Shown here: positions 37,372 to 46,265 of the stretch, one piece after another
Numbering within the stretch: position 1 is the first letter of the stretch
Layout: each line of letters begins with the position of its first letter
The notes under the pieces: generated by a model
What the model saw: only the letters and a program-made list of their open reading frames with translations
The model's database searches: none
Told to the model about the DNA's origin: nothing
Assembly (NCBI GenBank): GCA_021372355.1
Contig: JAJFUQ010000067.1
Location: 1 to 49,322, forward strand
DNA: 49,322 nucleotides
Reading direction: 5' to 3'
From: Nocardiaceae bacterium
GTDB lineage: Bacteria > Actinomycetota > Actinomycetes > Mycobacteriales > Mycobacteriaceae
Translations under genes and position numbers: made by a program

Positions 37372-38592
37372 GTGTTCCTCATCGGCGTGATTCTGTTCGC
37401 GCTCGGCATCGCGATCTCGATCGCCCTGCACGAGTGCGGGCACATGTGGGCCGCCCAAGCGACTGGCATGCGTGTGCGTCGGTACTTCGTCGGCTTCGGC
37501 CCGAAGATCTTCTCCTTCCGCCGGGGACACACCGAGTACGGCCTCAAGGCCATTCCGCTCGGTGGCTTCTGCGACATCGCCGGCATGACGGCGCTCGACG
37601 AGCTCACGCCCGAAGAAGAGCCGCAAGCGATGTACAAGCAGGCCACCTGGAAGCGGATGCTCGTGATGTTCGCGGGTATCGGCATGAACATCGTTCTCGG
37701 GTTCGTGCTGGTCGTCATCCTCGCGGTTGGTTGGGGCCTTCCAGACCTACGGGCCAACACGTGGGTAGAGGTCGGCGAACTGACCTGCGTGGCGCCGTTC
37801 CAGAACGACGACGGATCGTTCGCGTCGTGCACCGGCGCCGGACCGGCCGAGTTGGCCGGGATGAAGGCCGGCGACCGGATCATCGCGGTGAACGGCGAAG
37901 AGACCAAGACGACCGAAGACGTCGTGTCGGAGACGCGAGGCGTGGAAGGCGTCGCGAACTTCACGGTTCGCCGCGGCGACCAGGAGTTGATGATCCCGGT
38001 CCACGTCGATCAGGTGCCGCGCAAGTTCAAGAACGGGCGTACCGGCAACCTCACCGTGCGCACGGTGGGCGCCGTGGGTATCAAGCTCGAGGGCAAGAAT
38101 GACGCGCATCCGATCGAGAAGTACTCGCTGCTCCCGGCTATTCCGGCTTCGGTCGGTTTCACCGGCGACCTCTTCGTCAAGACGGGTGAGTCGCTAGTCC
38201 AGATGCCGAGCAAGGTCGCGGACCTCTGGGACGCGGTCACCGGCGGCGAACGGCGGTCCGACACCCCGATCAGCGTCCTGGGTGCCAGCGAAATCGGTGG
38301 TCAGGCTGCCGAACTGGGCCTGTGGCAGATGTTCATCGGGCTCCTGGCCTCACTGAACTTCTTCCTCGCGGTGTTCAACCTGCTCCCGCTGCTTCCGCTC
38401 GACGGTGGCCATATCGCCGTCGTGGGGTATGAGAAGGCGCGCGACTGGTTCCGCGCCCGCCGGGGACTCGCACCGGGCGGTCCGTTCGACTACCTCAAAC
38501 TCATGCCGGTGACCTACGCCGTGATCGTGTTGGGCGGCGCATACATGCTGCTCACGCTGGCGGCCGACATTCTCAACCCGATCCAATGGTGA
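37372..38592 (+). CDS. rip: Site-2 zinc metalloprotease Rip (RseP/M50)
   Basis: 406 residues; intramembrane protease which in mycobacteria cleaves anti-sigma factors and controls envelope composition. The first membrane helix carries the zinc motif HECGH at 20-24; the third ligand is in LPLDGGH near 343. A single PDZ domain lies at about 125-215 ([19 protein letters not shown]). [16 protein letters not shown] and the last helix [18 protein letters not shown] complete four membrane segments. The GTG start has no obvious ribosome site and lies 14 bp after dxr, so coupling to dxr translation is likely. Confidence 0.95.
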   Translation: MFLIGVILFALGIAISIALHECGHMWAAQATGMRVRRYFVGFGPKIFSFRRGHTEYGLKAIPLGGFCDIAGMTALDELTPEEEPQAMYKQATWKRMLVMFAGIGMNIVLGFVLVVILAVGWGLPDLRANTWVEVGELTCVAPFQNDDGSFASCTGAGPAELAGMKAGDRIIAVNGEETKTTEDVVSETRGVEGVANFTVRRGDQELMIPVHVDQVPRKFKNGRTGNLTVRTVGAVGIKLEGKNDAHPIEKYSLLPAIPASVGFTGDLFVKTGESLVQMPSKVADLWDAVTGGERRSDTPISVLGASEIGGQAAELGLWQMFIGLLASLNFFLAVFNLLPLLPLDGGHIAVVGYEKARDWFRARRGLAPGGPFDYLKLMPVTYAVIVLGGAYMLLTLAADILNPIQW

Positions 38593-38601
38593 ATCCGAAA
38601 G

Positions 38602-38607
38602 TAGAAT
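38602..38607 (+). promoter_or_regulatory. -10 element of a leaderless ispG promoter
   Basis: TAGAAT, a near-consensus hexamer, ends eight bases before the GTG at 38616. It supports that start and an ispG transcript separate from rip. Confidence 0.5.
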
Positions 38608-38615
38608 TGACGAAC

Positions 38616-39746
38616 GTGACGACCGTCGGTCTGGGCATGCCGAATGCCCCCATTCCAGTTCTCGCACCGCGCCGCAAGACTCGGCAGCTCACGGTCGGCT
38701 CGGTCGGGGTGGGCAGCGAATCGCCGATTTCGGTCCAGTCGATGACGACCACGAAGACGCATGACATCAACGCGACGCTGCAGCAGATCGCGGAGCTCAC
38801 CGCGTCCGGTTGCGACATCGTGCGCGTCGCGTGCCCGCGTCAGGAAGATGCCGATGCGCTGGCGGAGATCGCCAAGCACAGCCAGATTCCGGTGATCGCG
38901 GACATCCACTTCCAGCCGCGCTACATCTTCGCGGCGATCGACGCCGGATGCGCGGCGGTGCGGGTCAACCCCGGAAACATCAAGGAATTCGACGGCCGAG
39001 TTGGTGAGGTAGCCAAGGCCGCCGGTGCCGCCGGCATCCCGATCCGCATCGGCGTCAACGCCGGTTCGCTCGACCCGCGCCTGCTCGCCAAGTACGGCAA
39101 GGCGACCCCGGAGGCACTCGTCGAATCCGCGCTGTGGGAGGCGAGCCTTTTCGAGGACCACGGCTACGGCGACATCAAGATCTCGGTCAAGCACAACGAC
39201 CCGGTGATCATGGTCGAGGCTTATCGCCAACTGGCCGCCAAGTGCGATTACCCGCTGCACCTCGGCGTCACCGAGGCTGGCCCGGCGTTCCAGGGCACGA
39301 TCAAGTCGGCGGTCGCCTTCGGCGCTCTGCTGGCGGAAGGCATCGGCGACACTATCCGCGTCTCGCTGTCCGCACCTCCGGTCGAAGAGGTCAAGGTCGG
39401 CAACCAGATCCTGCAGTCGCTCAACCTCCGTCCCCGCAAGCTCGAAATCGTGTCGTGCCCGTCGTGCGGCCGGGCTCAGGTCGACGTCTACAAGCTCGCC
39501 AACGAAGTCTCCGCCGGACTCGAGGGCATGGAGGTTCCGCTACGCGTCGCCGTCATGGGCTGCGTCGTGAACGGACCGGGCGAAGCGCGCGAAGCCGACC
39601 TCGGTGTCGCGTCCGGCAACGGCAAGGGACAGATTTTCGTCAAGGGTGAGGTCATCAAGACCGTTCCGGAGTCGATGATCGTCGAGACGCTCATCGAGGA
39701 AGCGCTGCGGCTCGCAGAAGAAATGCCGTCGGACCAAGGGAGTTAG
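38616..39746 (+). CDS. ispG: 4-hydroxy-3-methylbut-2-enyl diphosphate synthase (flavodoxin/ferredoxin)
   Basis: 376 residues (GcpE); penultimate MEP-pathway step, a 4Fe-4S enzyme. The TIM-barrel part has [45 protein letters not shown] and [11 protein letters not shown]. The cluster ligands are the two Cys of SCPSCGRAQ and the Cys of [11 protein letters not shown], with the conserved Glu in that motif. The GTG at 38616 is chosen because the mycobacterial protein begins MTVGLGMP-like and a TAGAAT -10 precedes it; an ATG at 38586 would add ten residues and overlap rip by seven bases. Confidence 0.95.
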   Translation: MTTVGLGMPNAPIPVLAPRRKTRQLTVGSVGVGSESPISVQSMTTTKTHDINATLQQIAELTASGCDIVRVACPRQEDADALAEIAKHSQIPVIADIHFQPRYIFAAIDAGCAAVRVNPGNIKEFDGRVGEVAKAAGAAGIPIRIGVNAGSLDPRLLAKYGKATPEALVESALWEASLFEDHGYGDIKISVKHNDPVIMVEAYRQLAAKCDYPLHLGVTEAGPAFQGTIKSAVAFGALLAEGIGDTIRVSLSAPPVEEVKVGNQILQSLNLRPRKLEIVSCPSCGRAQVDVYKLANEVSAGLEGMEVPLRVAVMGCVVNGPGEAREADLGVASGNGKGQIFVKGEVIKTVPESMIVETLIEEALRLAEEMPSDQGS

Positions 39747-39778
39747 GCCCACCGGGCCAAATTCGGGCCTGATTCTGG

Positions 39779-39784
39779 CACATT
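39779..39784 (+). promoter_or_regulatory. Extended -10 of a leaderless promoter
   Basis: CACATT in the context TCTGGCACATT, one base different from the rpsP/rplS core, ends seven bases before the GTG of the GNAT gene. A GGGCCT/AGGCCC inverted repeat (39745-39770) lies just upstream and may end the ispG transcript. Confidence 0.45.
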
Positions 39785-39791
39785 AGACCTT

Positions 39792-40625
39792 GTGCTAAAA
39801 CTTCTCGGCGTTCGATCGCTGGGACCCCGAGACACGCGCGAGGTGTTGCGCGCGCTGGCGGCTGATCCGGTCGCCGGGTGCATGGTGGCGGCACGCATCG
39901 AAGAATCTGGAATACCCGCGGGCGGCGGTTTCGAACTGTGGAGCCGGGGCGGACCAGAGGAATCGCTCTGTTTCTTCGGGCCGAGTCTCATGCCCATCCA
40001 CGGCACGTGGGACGACATGCGGGCCTTTGCCGAACGCGCTCAGCGCGGGCCGCGACTGTGTTCGTCGATCGTCGGGCGACGTGATCTGGCGATGCCGCTG
40101 TGGCAGCAACTCGAACCGGCGTGGGGTCCGGCACGGGAAGTGCGTAGCGAGCAGCCGTTGTTGGTGCGGTCGGCGCTGTCGCCGATCCCGGCGGATCTCG
40201 ACGTTCGACGGGTGCTTCCGCACGAGATCGACGCGTATTACGGCGCCGCTGTCGCGATGTTCATCGAGGAAGTGGGCACGGACCCACGCGCGTTCGACGG
40301 TGGCCGGGGATATCGGCGCCGGATTTCCGAGCTCATCGCTCGGGGCCGAGCGTTCGCGCGTTTCGAGGACGGCCGAGTCGCGTACAAGTGCGAGATCGCG
40401 GCGGTTTCCCGTCAGGTGGCTCAGATCCAAGGCGTCTGGGTCGATCCGAAGCATCGCGGTCAGGGGCTCGGTGCTGCCGGGACGGCCACGGTCGTCAACG
40501 AGATCGTCGCGAGTGGCCGCGTCGCGAGCCTGTACGTCAATGGCTACAACCTCGCGGCTCGCCAGGCCTATGCGAATGTCGGATTCACGCAGGTCGGTAC
40601 CTTCGCCACGGTGATGCTCGACTAA
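39792..40625 (+). CDS. DUF4081 + GNAT acetyltransferase
   Basis: 277 residues. The N-terminal half (about 1-125) is a DUF4081 domain (RDTREVLRALAADPVAGCMV, ELWSRGGPEESLCFFGPSLM). The C-terminal half is a GNAT fold with the acetyl-CoA loop QGVWVDPKHRGQGLGAAGTA (R/Q-x-x-G-x-G/A) and SLYVNGYNLAARQAYANVGF. The same fusion lies after ispG in M. tuberculosis (Rv2867c, from memory). Substrate unknown. A GTG start without a Shine-Dalgarno but with a -10 at the leaderless distance. Confidence 0.9.
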   Translation: MLKLLGVRSLGPRDTREVLRALAADPVAGCMVAARIEESGIPAGGGFELWSRGGPEESLCFFGPSLMPIHGTWDDMRAFAERAQRGPRLCSSIVGRRDLAMPLWQQLEPAWGPAREVRSEQPLLVRSALSPIPADLDVRRVLPHEIDAYYGAAVAMFIEEVGTDPRAFDGGRGYRRRISELIARGRAFARFEDGRVAYKCEIAAVSRQVAQIQGVWVDPKHRGQGLGAAGTATVVNEIVASGRVASLYVNGYNLAARQAYANVGFTQVGTFATVMLD

Positions 40626-40628
40626 ATT
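40623..40628 (+). promoter_or_regulatory. -10 element built on the upstream stop codon
   Basis: TAAATT begins with the TAA stop of the GNAT gene and ends six bases before the next GTG start, which has no Shine-Dalgarno. Confidence 0.45.
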
Positions 40629-40634
40629 GGCGTC

Positions 40635-40889
40635 GTGACCGAAACTGCACCACCCGAGCAGGAACGCAAGGGACCACCGCCGCCGGCGAGCCTCGACGAA
40701 CTGTTCGCGGACGCACAACTGCCCTCGACGATCGCTGCGCTGTCCGATGCCGACCGCGCGGACCTGTTGTCGCTCGTCCAGAACCTGCATCAGGACCAGA
40801 TCGCTGAACTCATCGCGACCGGGCCGAAGATGGTCGACGCGCTGCCGCTCCTGATTCGCAAGGCGCTGCAGAAGATGGCGTCGAAATGA
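40635..40889 (+). CDS. Uncharacterised 84-residue protein, first of a pair
   Basis: Small acidic-to-neutral protein: a Pro/Glu-rich head (MTETAPPEQERKGPPPPAS), then three amphipathic helical segments (LDELFADAQLPSTIAALSD, ADRADLLSLVQNLHQDQIAE, LPLLIRKALQKMASK). No cysteine, signal peptide or membrane segment. I recognise no family. The stop overlaps the next gene as ATGA, so the two are translated together. Codon use resembles its neighbours, so it looks native and not newly acquired. Confidence 0.8.
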   Translation: MTETAPPEQERKGPPPPASLDELFADAQLPSTIAALSDADRADLLSLVQNLHQDQIAELIATGPKMVDALPLLIRKALQKMASK

Positions 40890-41452
40890 CCGCGCAGAAG
40901 CCGGAGGTCCGGCGCGTTGCTCGTCGTCTCGGTGTCGCGCCCGAGCGCGTCGCCTACCTCGAGACCGTCAGCGATGCGGACCTTCGTGCGCTGGCCCAGG
41001 CCGTCGACAACTGCGTCGTCGAACTCGCCCGCCAGGGCAGCGTCGGCGTCGGTCGTCTGGCCAAGGCGATTCCGGTTTCCGCGGCGGCGAAGGTTGCCGA
41101 GCGGGTGGGTAGCCCGCTGATGGTGGCCCGTCTCGCGTACTTCAACGACGCGCAGTGGGCCACGAAGATGGCCGACAAGCTGTCGCCAGAGCTCATCGCT
41201 GGTGCGGTCGCCGAACTCGACGCCGCCACCACGGTCGACCTCGTCGCGGGTATGTCGGAGAACCTGCAGTTCACCGTGCTCAAGCTCTTGGTCGAGCAGC
41301 AGGAGTGGGTGGCACTCGGCGACCTGTTCGGCGCGCTTCCCCTCGATCGGGTGCAGGCGTGGGCGAAGCAGGTCAGTGCCGACCACCTCCGCGAGATTCA
41401 CGTCATGGTTCCCGACGAACGCCGCGCCCACGTCGAAAAGGCGTTGGGATAG
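40886..41452 (+). CDS. Uncharacterised 188-residue helical protein, second of a pair
   Basis: Soluble, Ala/Leu/Val-rich protein with repeated helix-turn-helix units: VRRVARRLGVAPERVAYLE, DLRALAQAVDNCVVELARQ, VGRLAKAIPVSAAAKVAERV, MADKLSPELIAGAVAELDAA, LVAGMSENLQFTVLKLLVEQ and LPLDRVQAWAKQVSADHLRE. The spacing recalls helical-repeat folds such as the MgtE N-terminal domain, but that is only an impression. No catalytic motif or membrane segment is visible. The four-base overlap with the upstream gene suggests a complex of the two products. Confidence 0.8.
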   Translation: MTAQKPEVRRVARRLGVAPERVAYLETVSDADLRALAQAVDNCVVELARQGSVGVGRLAKAIPVSAAAKVAERVGSPLMVARLAYFNDAQWATKMADKLSPELIAGAVAELDAATTVDLVAGMSENLQFTVLKLLVEQQEWVALGDLFGALPLDRVQAWAKQVSADHLREIHVMVPDERRAHVEKALG

Positions 41453-41535
41453 TTAGGTTTTCGCGCGCGAACGCGGCGAATCGGACCAAACGCTGACACC
41501 ATGGAGTGCACGAGCACTTTGCCTGGGGAGGCGCC

Positions 41536-43017
41536 ATGGTCGCGACGAAGGAAACGCCCGCTCATCCTGAACTGAAACGCGTACTCGGCCCCGGGCTGTT
41601 GCTGCTGTTCATCGTTGGCGACATACTCGGGGCCGGCGTTTATGCGGTGACCGGGCAGATGATCTCGAACGTCGGCGGAATGGCGTGGTTGCCGTTCATC
41701 CTCGCGTTCGTCGTCGCGACGCTCACCGCCTACAGCTACCTCGAACTCGTCTGCAAGTTTCCGCAGGCCGCGGGTGCCGCGCTCTACACGCACAAAGCCT
41801 TCGGCGTCCACTTCGTCACGTTCCTGGTCGCGTTCACGGTCATCTGTTCCGGCATCACCAGTGCGTCGACGTCGTCGAATGTCGTGGCCGGCAACCTCCT
41901 CGCCGGACTCCATGAGACGTTCAGCAACGCAGACGGCCTCGGCTGGTTCGAGGTTCCGACCGGAACCACGGCTCAGTTGGTCGTCGCGATGTCGTTCATG
42001 GTTCTCCTCGCCTTGGTGAACCTTCGGGGCGTCGGCGAATCGGTGAAATTCAACGTCGTGCTGACTCTCATCGAGATGGCCGCGCTCATCATCGTCATCA
42101 CGATCGGCTTCATCGCCGCTGGTCGGGGGACTGGCCAGGGCGACATCTCGAACCTCGTCGTGTTCAGCGATCCGCAGGACAAGGGCTGGTTCCTCGCGGT
42201 CACCGTGGCCACGACGATTGCCTTCTTCGCGATGGTCGGCTTCGAGGACTCGGTCAACATGGTCGAGGAGACGAAGAATCCGCAGAAGATCTTCCCGCGC
42301 ACGATGTTCACGGGCCTCGGCATCGCGTGCCTTCTCTACGTGTTGGTCGTGGTCGCGGTGGTGACCGTTCTCCCGCTCGATTACGACGCCGGAAGCGAAG
42401 GAATTCTTCTCCACGTGGTGCGGATCGGGGCGCCCGACTTCCCGATCGACGAGGTCTTCCCGTACATGACGGTGTTCGCCGTCGCCAACACCGCGCTCAT
42501 CAACATGCTGATGGCGAGTCGCCTGCTGTACGGACTGGCCCGCCAGCATGTTCTGCCGAAGGCGCTTGGTGCGGTGCTACCCGGCCGTCGATCCCCGTGG
42601 CTCGCGATCATCTTCTCGACCGCGCTGGCGCTCGGACTCATCGTCGTCGTCAACCAGATGTCGAAGAACAACGTCGTCGGTGCGCTGTCCGGAACGACTG
42701 GACTTCTTCTGCTGTGCGTCTTTGCGGTCGTCAACATCGCGTGCCTCATCCTCAAGCGGCACGACGCCGCGACGCACTTCCGGGCACCGGTGTGGGTTCC
42801 GGTGGTCGGGGCGGTGCTCTGCTTGTTCCTGGTGGGCCCGTGGGCGCGCACCGAGGCACAGATGATCCAGTACAAGATCGCATTGGGGATGATCGCGCTG
42901 GGACTCGTCCTGTGGGTCGTCACGTTCTTCGTCAACAAGGCGTCGGGGACCTCGACGAAGTTCAGCGACATCGATCACCTTGCCGAAGACGACGAGCCCG
43001 ACCCGGCCGACCGGTAG
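41536..43017 (+). CDS. APC-family amino acid permease
   Basis: 493 residues with about twelve membrane segments. The first has the substrate-backbone motif VGDILGAGVYAVTGQ, matching the G-x-G region that binds the amino-acid carboxyl group in this superfamily. FFAMVGFEDSVNMVEETKNP is the conserved segment around helices 6-7, and RLLYGLARQHVLPKALGAV also fits. The C-terminal tail is acidic. The ATG at 41536 is preferred because GGGGAGG lies five bases upstream. No catabolic partner adjoins, so the substrate is not predictable; a cationic or neutral amino acid is possible. Confidence 0.9.
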   Translation: MVATKETPAHPELKRVLGPGLLLLFIVGDILGAGVYAVTGQMISNVGGMAWLPFILAFVVATLTAYSYLELVCKFPQAAGAALYTHKAFGVHFVTFLVAFTVICSGITSASTSSNVVAGNLLAGLHETFSNADGLGWFEVPTGTTAQLVVAMSFMVLLALVNLRGVGESVKFNVVLTLIEMAALIIVITIGFIAAGRGTGQGDISNLVVFSDPQDKGWFLAVTVATTIAFFAMVGFEDSVNMVEETKNPQKIFPRTMFTGLGIACLLYVLVVVAVVTVLPLDYDAGSEGILLHVVRIGAPDFPIDEVFPYMTVFAVANTALINMLMASRLLYGLARQHVLPKALGAVLPGRRSPWLAIIFSTALALGLIVVVNQMSKNNVVGALSGTTGLLLLCVFAVVNIACLILKRHDAATHFRAPVWVPVVGAVLCLFLVGPWARTEAQMIQYKIALGMIALGLVLWVVTFFVNKASGTSTKFSDIDHLAEDDEPDPADR

Positions 43018-43029
43018 GAGGTCTGGCAG

Positions 43030-43515
43030 CTACGTGGTCTGGCGGTGCAACGTCGCCGCGAGGTGGTGCTGCAGCGGTTGGCCCACTGCGCCCATGCGCA
43101 CTTCGTAGGTGAGTTCATCGCCCGAGAGACGGAACGTGCGCTCGATCGCGGTGATGCTCTTCGCCGTGCTGGTGAGTGCGATGTTCTTGGCCGCGAGCTC
43201 GAGTTCGACGCCGTCGTCGGTGAACGCGGCTGTCCCTTCTTCGATCTCAGCGGCGCCGAACGGGTGCGAGATGACGAACTCGATCGCGCCAGCCCCGGTG
43301 CGGCGCAGGTATCCGGTCTCGGCGTGCAGCGGACGACCGTCGTCGGCGGCCCTCGTGCGCTGCGAATACGCCAGGAATGGCTTGCCGACGTGACCGAACG
43401 TCACGTCCTCGAGGTAGGCGAATGACGCGATCGTCGGGTACTCCCCGGCGCCCTGTCCTTTCCACGTTCCGAGCAAGCCTGCCAATGGTGCGATATCGGG
43501 GTGCAGTTCCGGCAT
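43030..43515 (-). CDS. Nitrobindin-like heme-binding protein
   Basis: 161 residues of the beta-barrel nitrobindin family (DUF1794, FABP-like). The hallmark LLGTWKGQGAGEYPTI is at about 13-28, with the proximal-heme His expected in LQHHLAATLHRQ near the C-terminus. PHAETGYLRR-like sequence PLHAETGYLRR and EFVISHPFGAAEIEEG are conserved. Relatives bind ferric heme and can isomerise peroxynitrite. The ATG at 43515 is preceded by TACTGT seven bases upstream. It converges with the permease and is divergent from the ABC operon. Confidence 0.9.
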   Translation of the reverse strand: MPELHPDIAPLAGLLGTWKGQGAGEYPTIASFAYLEDVTFGHVGKPFLAYSQRTRAADDGRPLHAETGYLRRTGAGAIEFVISHPFGAAEIEEGTAAFTDDGVELELAAKNIALTSTAKSITAIERTFRLSGDELTYEVRMGAVGQPLQHHLAATLHRQTT

Positions 43516-43522
43516 GGCGGTG

Positions 43523-43528
43523 ACAGTA
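43523..43528 (-). promoter_or_regulatory. -10 element of a leaderless promoter
   Basis: On the minus strand TACTGT ends seven bases before the nitrobindin ATG. The same hexamer serves tex. Confidence 0.45.
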
Positions 43529-43592
43529 CGCGTTAGAGCGTTGTCTTGATACCGCTCCGGACGCAGGACCATAACAACGCCGTGCCGACGCC

Positions 43593-43608
43593 CCCAGGGC
43601 TCCCTGGG
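43593..43608. promoter_or_regulatory. Palindrome CCCAGGG-CT-CCCTGGG
   Basis: Perfect 7-bp arms with a two-base spacer in the 144-bp divergent region between nitrobindin and the ABC exporter operon. It is placed as an operator would be, about 50 bp before the ABC start. No regulator gene adjoins. Confidence 0.4.
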
Positions 43609-43659
43609 ACGACTTACGTTGAGTCAGCTAGACCTGCACGAACGGAACGGAGCACCACC

Positions 43660-44625
43660 TTGACGAGTTTTGCCGTCGAGGTCGAGGGCATCACCAAGTC
43701 ATTCGGCCGCACACAAGCCCTACGCGGCATCAGCTTTGCTGCCGCGCGTGGGGAAGTGCTCGGTGTCCTCGGACCCAACGGCGCCGGCAAGACCACGACC
43801 GTCAACATCATGTCGACTCTGCTGGAGCCCGATTCGGGTCGTGCGGTGATCGCGGGGCACGACGTCGTGACCGACCCCGCAGGTGTGCGCTCGAAGATCA
43901 TGCTCACCGGGCAGTACGCCGCGCTCGACGAACTGCTCACCGCGCGCGAGAACCTGGTCATGTTCGGCCGCCTCATGGGGCTCACGAAGCGTGCGGCGAA
44001 GGCGCGTGCGGAGGAGCTGCTCGAAGAGTTCAGCCTCGCCTACGCCGCGGATCGTCGCGTCGGTACGTTCTCCGGCGGTATGCGCCGCCGGGTCGACATC
44101 GCATGTGGACTCGTCGTGCCGCCGGAAGTCGTGTTCCTCGACGAGCCGACGACGGGACTCGACCCGCGCAGCCGGCAGGGCATCTGGGACCTGGTCAAGG
44201 ACTTCCGCCGTCATGGCATCACGACGATCCTCACGACGCAGTACCTCGAAGAAGCCGATGTGTTGAGCGACCGCATCATCGTCATCGACCACGGCACCGT
44301 CATCGCCGAGGGCACGGCAGATGAGTTGAAGGCCCGGACCGGCGGCAGCTATTGCGAGATCGTGCCGCTCCACCTGCGCGACATCCCGAAGATCCTGAAG
44401 GCGCTGGGCCCGATGGTTCCAGCGGAGTACCGCGCGACGCTTACTGCAGAGTCTGACCACATCACGATCCCCGCGCCGGACGGTGCCCGCAGCCTCGCCG
44501 AGGCGCTGCGTCGACTCGATGCCACGCGTATCGAACTCGTCGACATCGCCCTCCGCCGCCCGTCTCTCGATGACGTCTTCCTGTCGCTCACTGGGCGCGG
44601 GACCGTTGCGGCGGTTCCGTCGTGA
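43660..44625 (+). CDS. DrrA-type ABC transporter ATP-binding protein
   Basis: 321 residues. Walker A GPNGAGKTTT near 40, signature FSGGMRRRVDIA, Walker B VVFLDEPTTGLD and the H-loop region ILTTQYLEEAD. After the ATPase comes the DrrA-type C-terminal extension (about 225-321), with CEIVPLHLRDIPKILKAL and SLDDVFLSLTGR. The TTG start at 43660 is chosen because GGAG lies about nine bases upstream and the protein then begins SFAVEVEGITKSFG. The stop overlaps the first permease as GTGA. DrrABC-like exporters move drugs or lipids outward; the cargo here is unknown. Confidence 0.92.
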   Translation: MTSFAVEVEGITKSFGRTQALRGISFAAARGEVLGVLGPNGAGKTTTVNIMSTLLEPDSGRAVIAGHDVVTDPAGVRSKIMLTGQYAALDELLTARENLVMFGRLMGLTKRAAKARAEELLEEFSLAYAADRRVGTFSGGMRRRVDIACGLVVPPEVVFLDEPTTGLDPRSRQGIWDLVKDFRRHGITTILTTQYLEEADVLSDRIIVIDHGTVIAEGTADELKARTGGSYCEIVPLHLRDIPKILKALGPMVPAEYRATLTAESDHITIPAPDGARSLAEALRRLDATRIELVDIALRRPSLDDVFLSLTGRGTVAAVPS

Positions 44626-45434
44626 GTTCGGTTCTCCTCGAGCGGCAGTTTCTGCCGCCCAAGGCAACTAATCAGGTCTGGGTACTCACGTACCGGCTGA
44701 TCGCCCCCTCGCTCCGCAACGGCGAGATCTGGACTGCCGTCGCGTCGCCGGTCGTCTTCACGGTCGGGTTCTACATCCCGCTTGTCGGCGTCATGACGTT
44801 CCTGGGGTCGGGGAGCGGAAGCTATTCACAGTTCCTCATGCCGATGATCGTGCTGCAAGGTGTCGCCTTCTCGGCGATCGCGGCGTCGTTCCGCTCGGCG
44901 ACCGACGCCGTCGAGGGCATCAACCGGCGCTTCGCGGCGATGCCGATCGCGCATTGGGTGCCGGTGGCAGCGCGCATGGGCGCGAACATGTTCCGGTGTG
45001 CACTGACGGTCGTGTCGTCGGTCGTGTGCGGTCACCTCATCGGCTTCCGCTTCCACCTGGGCGTTCTGCATACGTTCGGATTTCTGGTGCTCGCGATGGC
45101 GATCGGTTTCGTGTTGTCACTCGGAGCGGACGTCATCGGATCACTGACCCGCAGCCCGGAAGCGACTTCGCAGGCGCTCATCCTGCCCCAGATGCTTTTC
45201 GGAATGTTGTCCGCCGGGTTTGCCCCGTCCGACCAGTTCCCGGCGTGGATCGAGCCTTTCGTGCGCAATCAACCGGTGTCGCAGTGGGCTTATCTCCTCC
45301 GCGCGCTCGCCGGCGACCCGACCTTCGAAACCGGTCCGACGTGGGGCATTGCGTTCCCGGCGGTGCTGTGGCTCGTCAGCGGCACGGTGATATTCGCGCC
45401 GCTGGCGATCAAGCTGAGTGCGAGGCGACCATGA
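44622..45434 (+). CDS. ABC-2 type transporter permease, first
   Basis: 270 residues with about six membrane segments (SPVVFTVGFYIPLVGVMTFL; MIVLQGVAFSAIAASF; TLRTVVSSVVCGHLIGF-like region; FLVLAMAIGFVLSLGAD; FAPSDQFPAWIEPF loop; FPAVLWLVSGTVIFAPLAI). The EGINRRFAAMPIAHWVP loop is the family's coupling helix region. The GTG start overlaps the ATPase stop and its own stop overlaps the second permease (ATGA), so the three products are made together. Confidence 0.9.
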   Translation: MSSVLLERQFLPPKATNQVWVLTYRLIAPSLRNGEIWTAVASPVVFTVGFYIPLVGVMTFLGSGSGSYSQFLMPMIVLQGVAFSAIAASFRSATDAVEGINRRFAAMPIAHWVPVAARMGANMFRCALTVVSSVVCGHLIGFRFHLGVLHTFGFLVLAMAIGFVLSLGADVIGSLTRSPEATSQALILPQMLFGMLSAGFAPSDQFPAWIEPFVRNQPVSQWAYLLRALAGDPTFETGPTWGIAFPAVLWLVSGTVIFAPLAIKLSARRP

Positions 45435-46255
45435 TCCTCACGACGACCGCGGAGTCGACGCCCGGCGCGCTCGCGTCGCACACGCTGATCTTGACCCAGC
45501 GACTCATCCGGCGATGGGGTCGCGATCCTTTGACCCTCGTTCAGAGCCTGGTCTTCCCGACCGGGTTACTGGTGCTGCTCAATCTCGCGTTGGGCAAGCA
45601 GGTGACTGAATACGCGCTCGGAATGAAGCTGTACGGGCCCGGCTACGACTCGCTCTACAGCACCGTGCCGATGGCGGCGATCGTCGGCGTCATGGCCGGT
45701 TCGGCGGCCGGGGCGGTCGCGATGGGACGCGAACGTGAAGACGGACTGCTGTCGCGAATGTGGGTGCTGCCAATCCATCGAGCATCGGGTCTGTTGGCCC
45801 GAGTCCTCGCGGAGGGCGTCCGAATCGTCCTGGGCACGCTCTTGATCGTGGTCGTCGCGCACCTCATCGGCTTCCGGTTCCAGCAAGGCCCGTTTGCGGC
45901 GATCGTCTTCATGGCCGTGCCGCTGATGTTCGGGTTGGCCTTCGCCACGATGGTCACCGCGATGGCGGTCTTCTCGGCGAAAGCGACGATGGTAGAGACG
46001 CTGTCGCTCGTGAGTTCGTTGCTGATGTTCTTCTCGACCGGGTTCGTGCCGCTCGAGGGATTCCCCGAGTTCGCGCAGGGATTCGTTGCCTATCAGCCGC
46101 TCACGACCGCGACCGACGCCATGCGTGGACTTGCGTTCGGGGGACCGGTCGCCGAGCCGCTGTTGATGACGATCGGATGGTGCGCACTCGTGACGTCGAT
46201 CTTCGCGATCCCCGCAGGCTATGGCTACGGGCGAGCGAGCCGCGCGGGTAGGTAA
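45431..46255 (+). CDS. ABC-2 type transporter permease, second
   Basis: 274 residues, a paralogue of the preceding permease with the same layout: [40 protein letters not shown], coupling loop [20 protein letters not shown], then [17 protein letters not shown] and the [20 protein letters not shown] loop near the C-terminus. The shared segment HLIGFRF in both proteins shows common origin. Likely a heterodimer in the membrane with two copies of the ATPase. Its TAA stop is also the start of the -10 element of map. Confidence 0.9.
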   Translation: MILTTTAESTPGALASHTLILTQRLIRRWGRDPLTLVQSLVFPTGLLVLLNLALGKQVTEYALGMKLYGPGYDSLYSTVPMAAIVGVMAGSAAGAVAMGREREDGLLSRMWVLPIHRASGLLARVLAEGVRIVLGTLLIVVVAHLIGFRFQQGPFAAIVFMAVPLMFGLAFATMVTAMAVFSAKATMVETLSLVSSLLMFFSTGFVPLEGFPEFAQGFVAYQPLTTATDAMRGLAFGGPVAEPLLMTIGWCALVTSIFAIPAGYGYGRASRAGR

Positions 46256-46258
46256 TCT
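46253..46258 (+). promoter_or_regulatory. -10 element built on the upstream stop codon
   Basis: TAATCT begins with the TAA stop of the second permease and ends seven bases before the map ATG, which has no Shine-Dalgarno. Confidence 0.5.
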
Positions 46259-46265
46259 GGACGGC

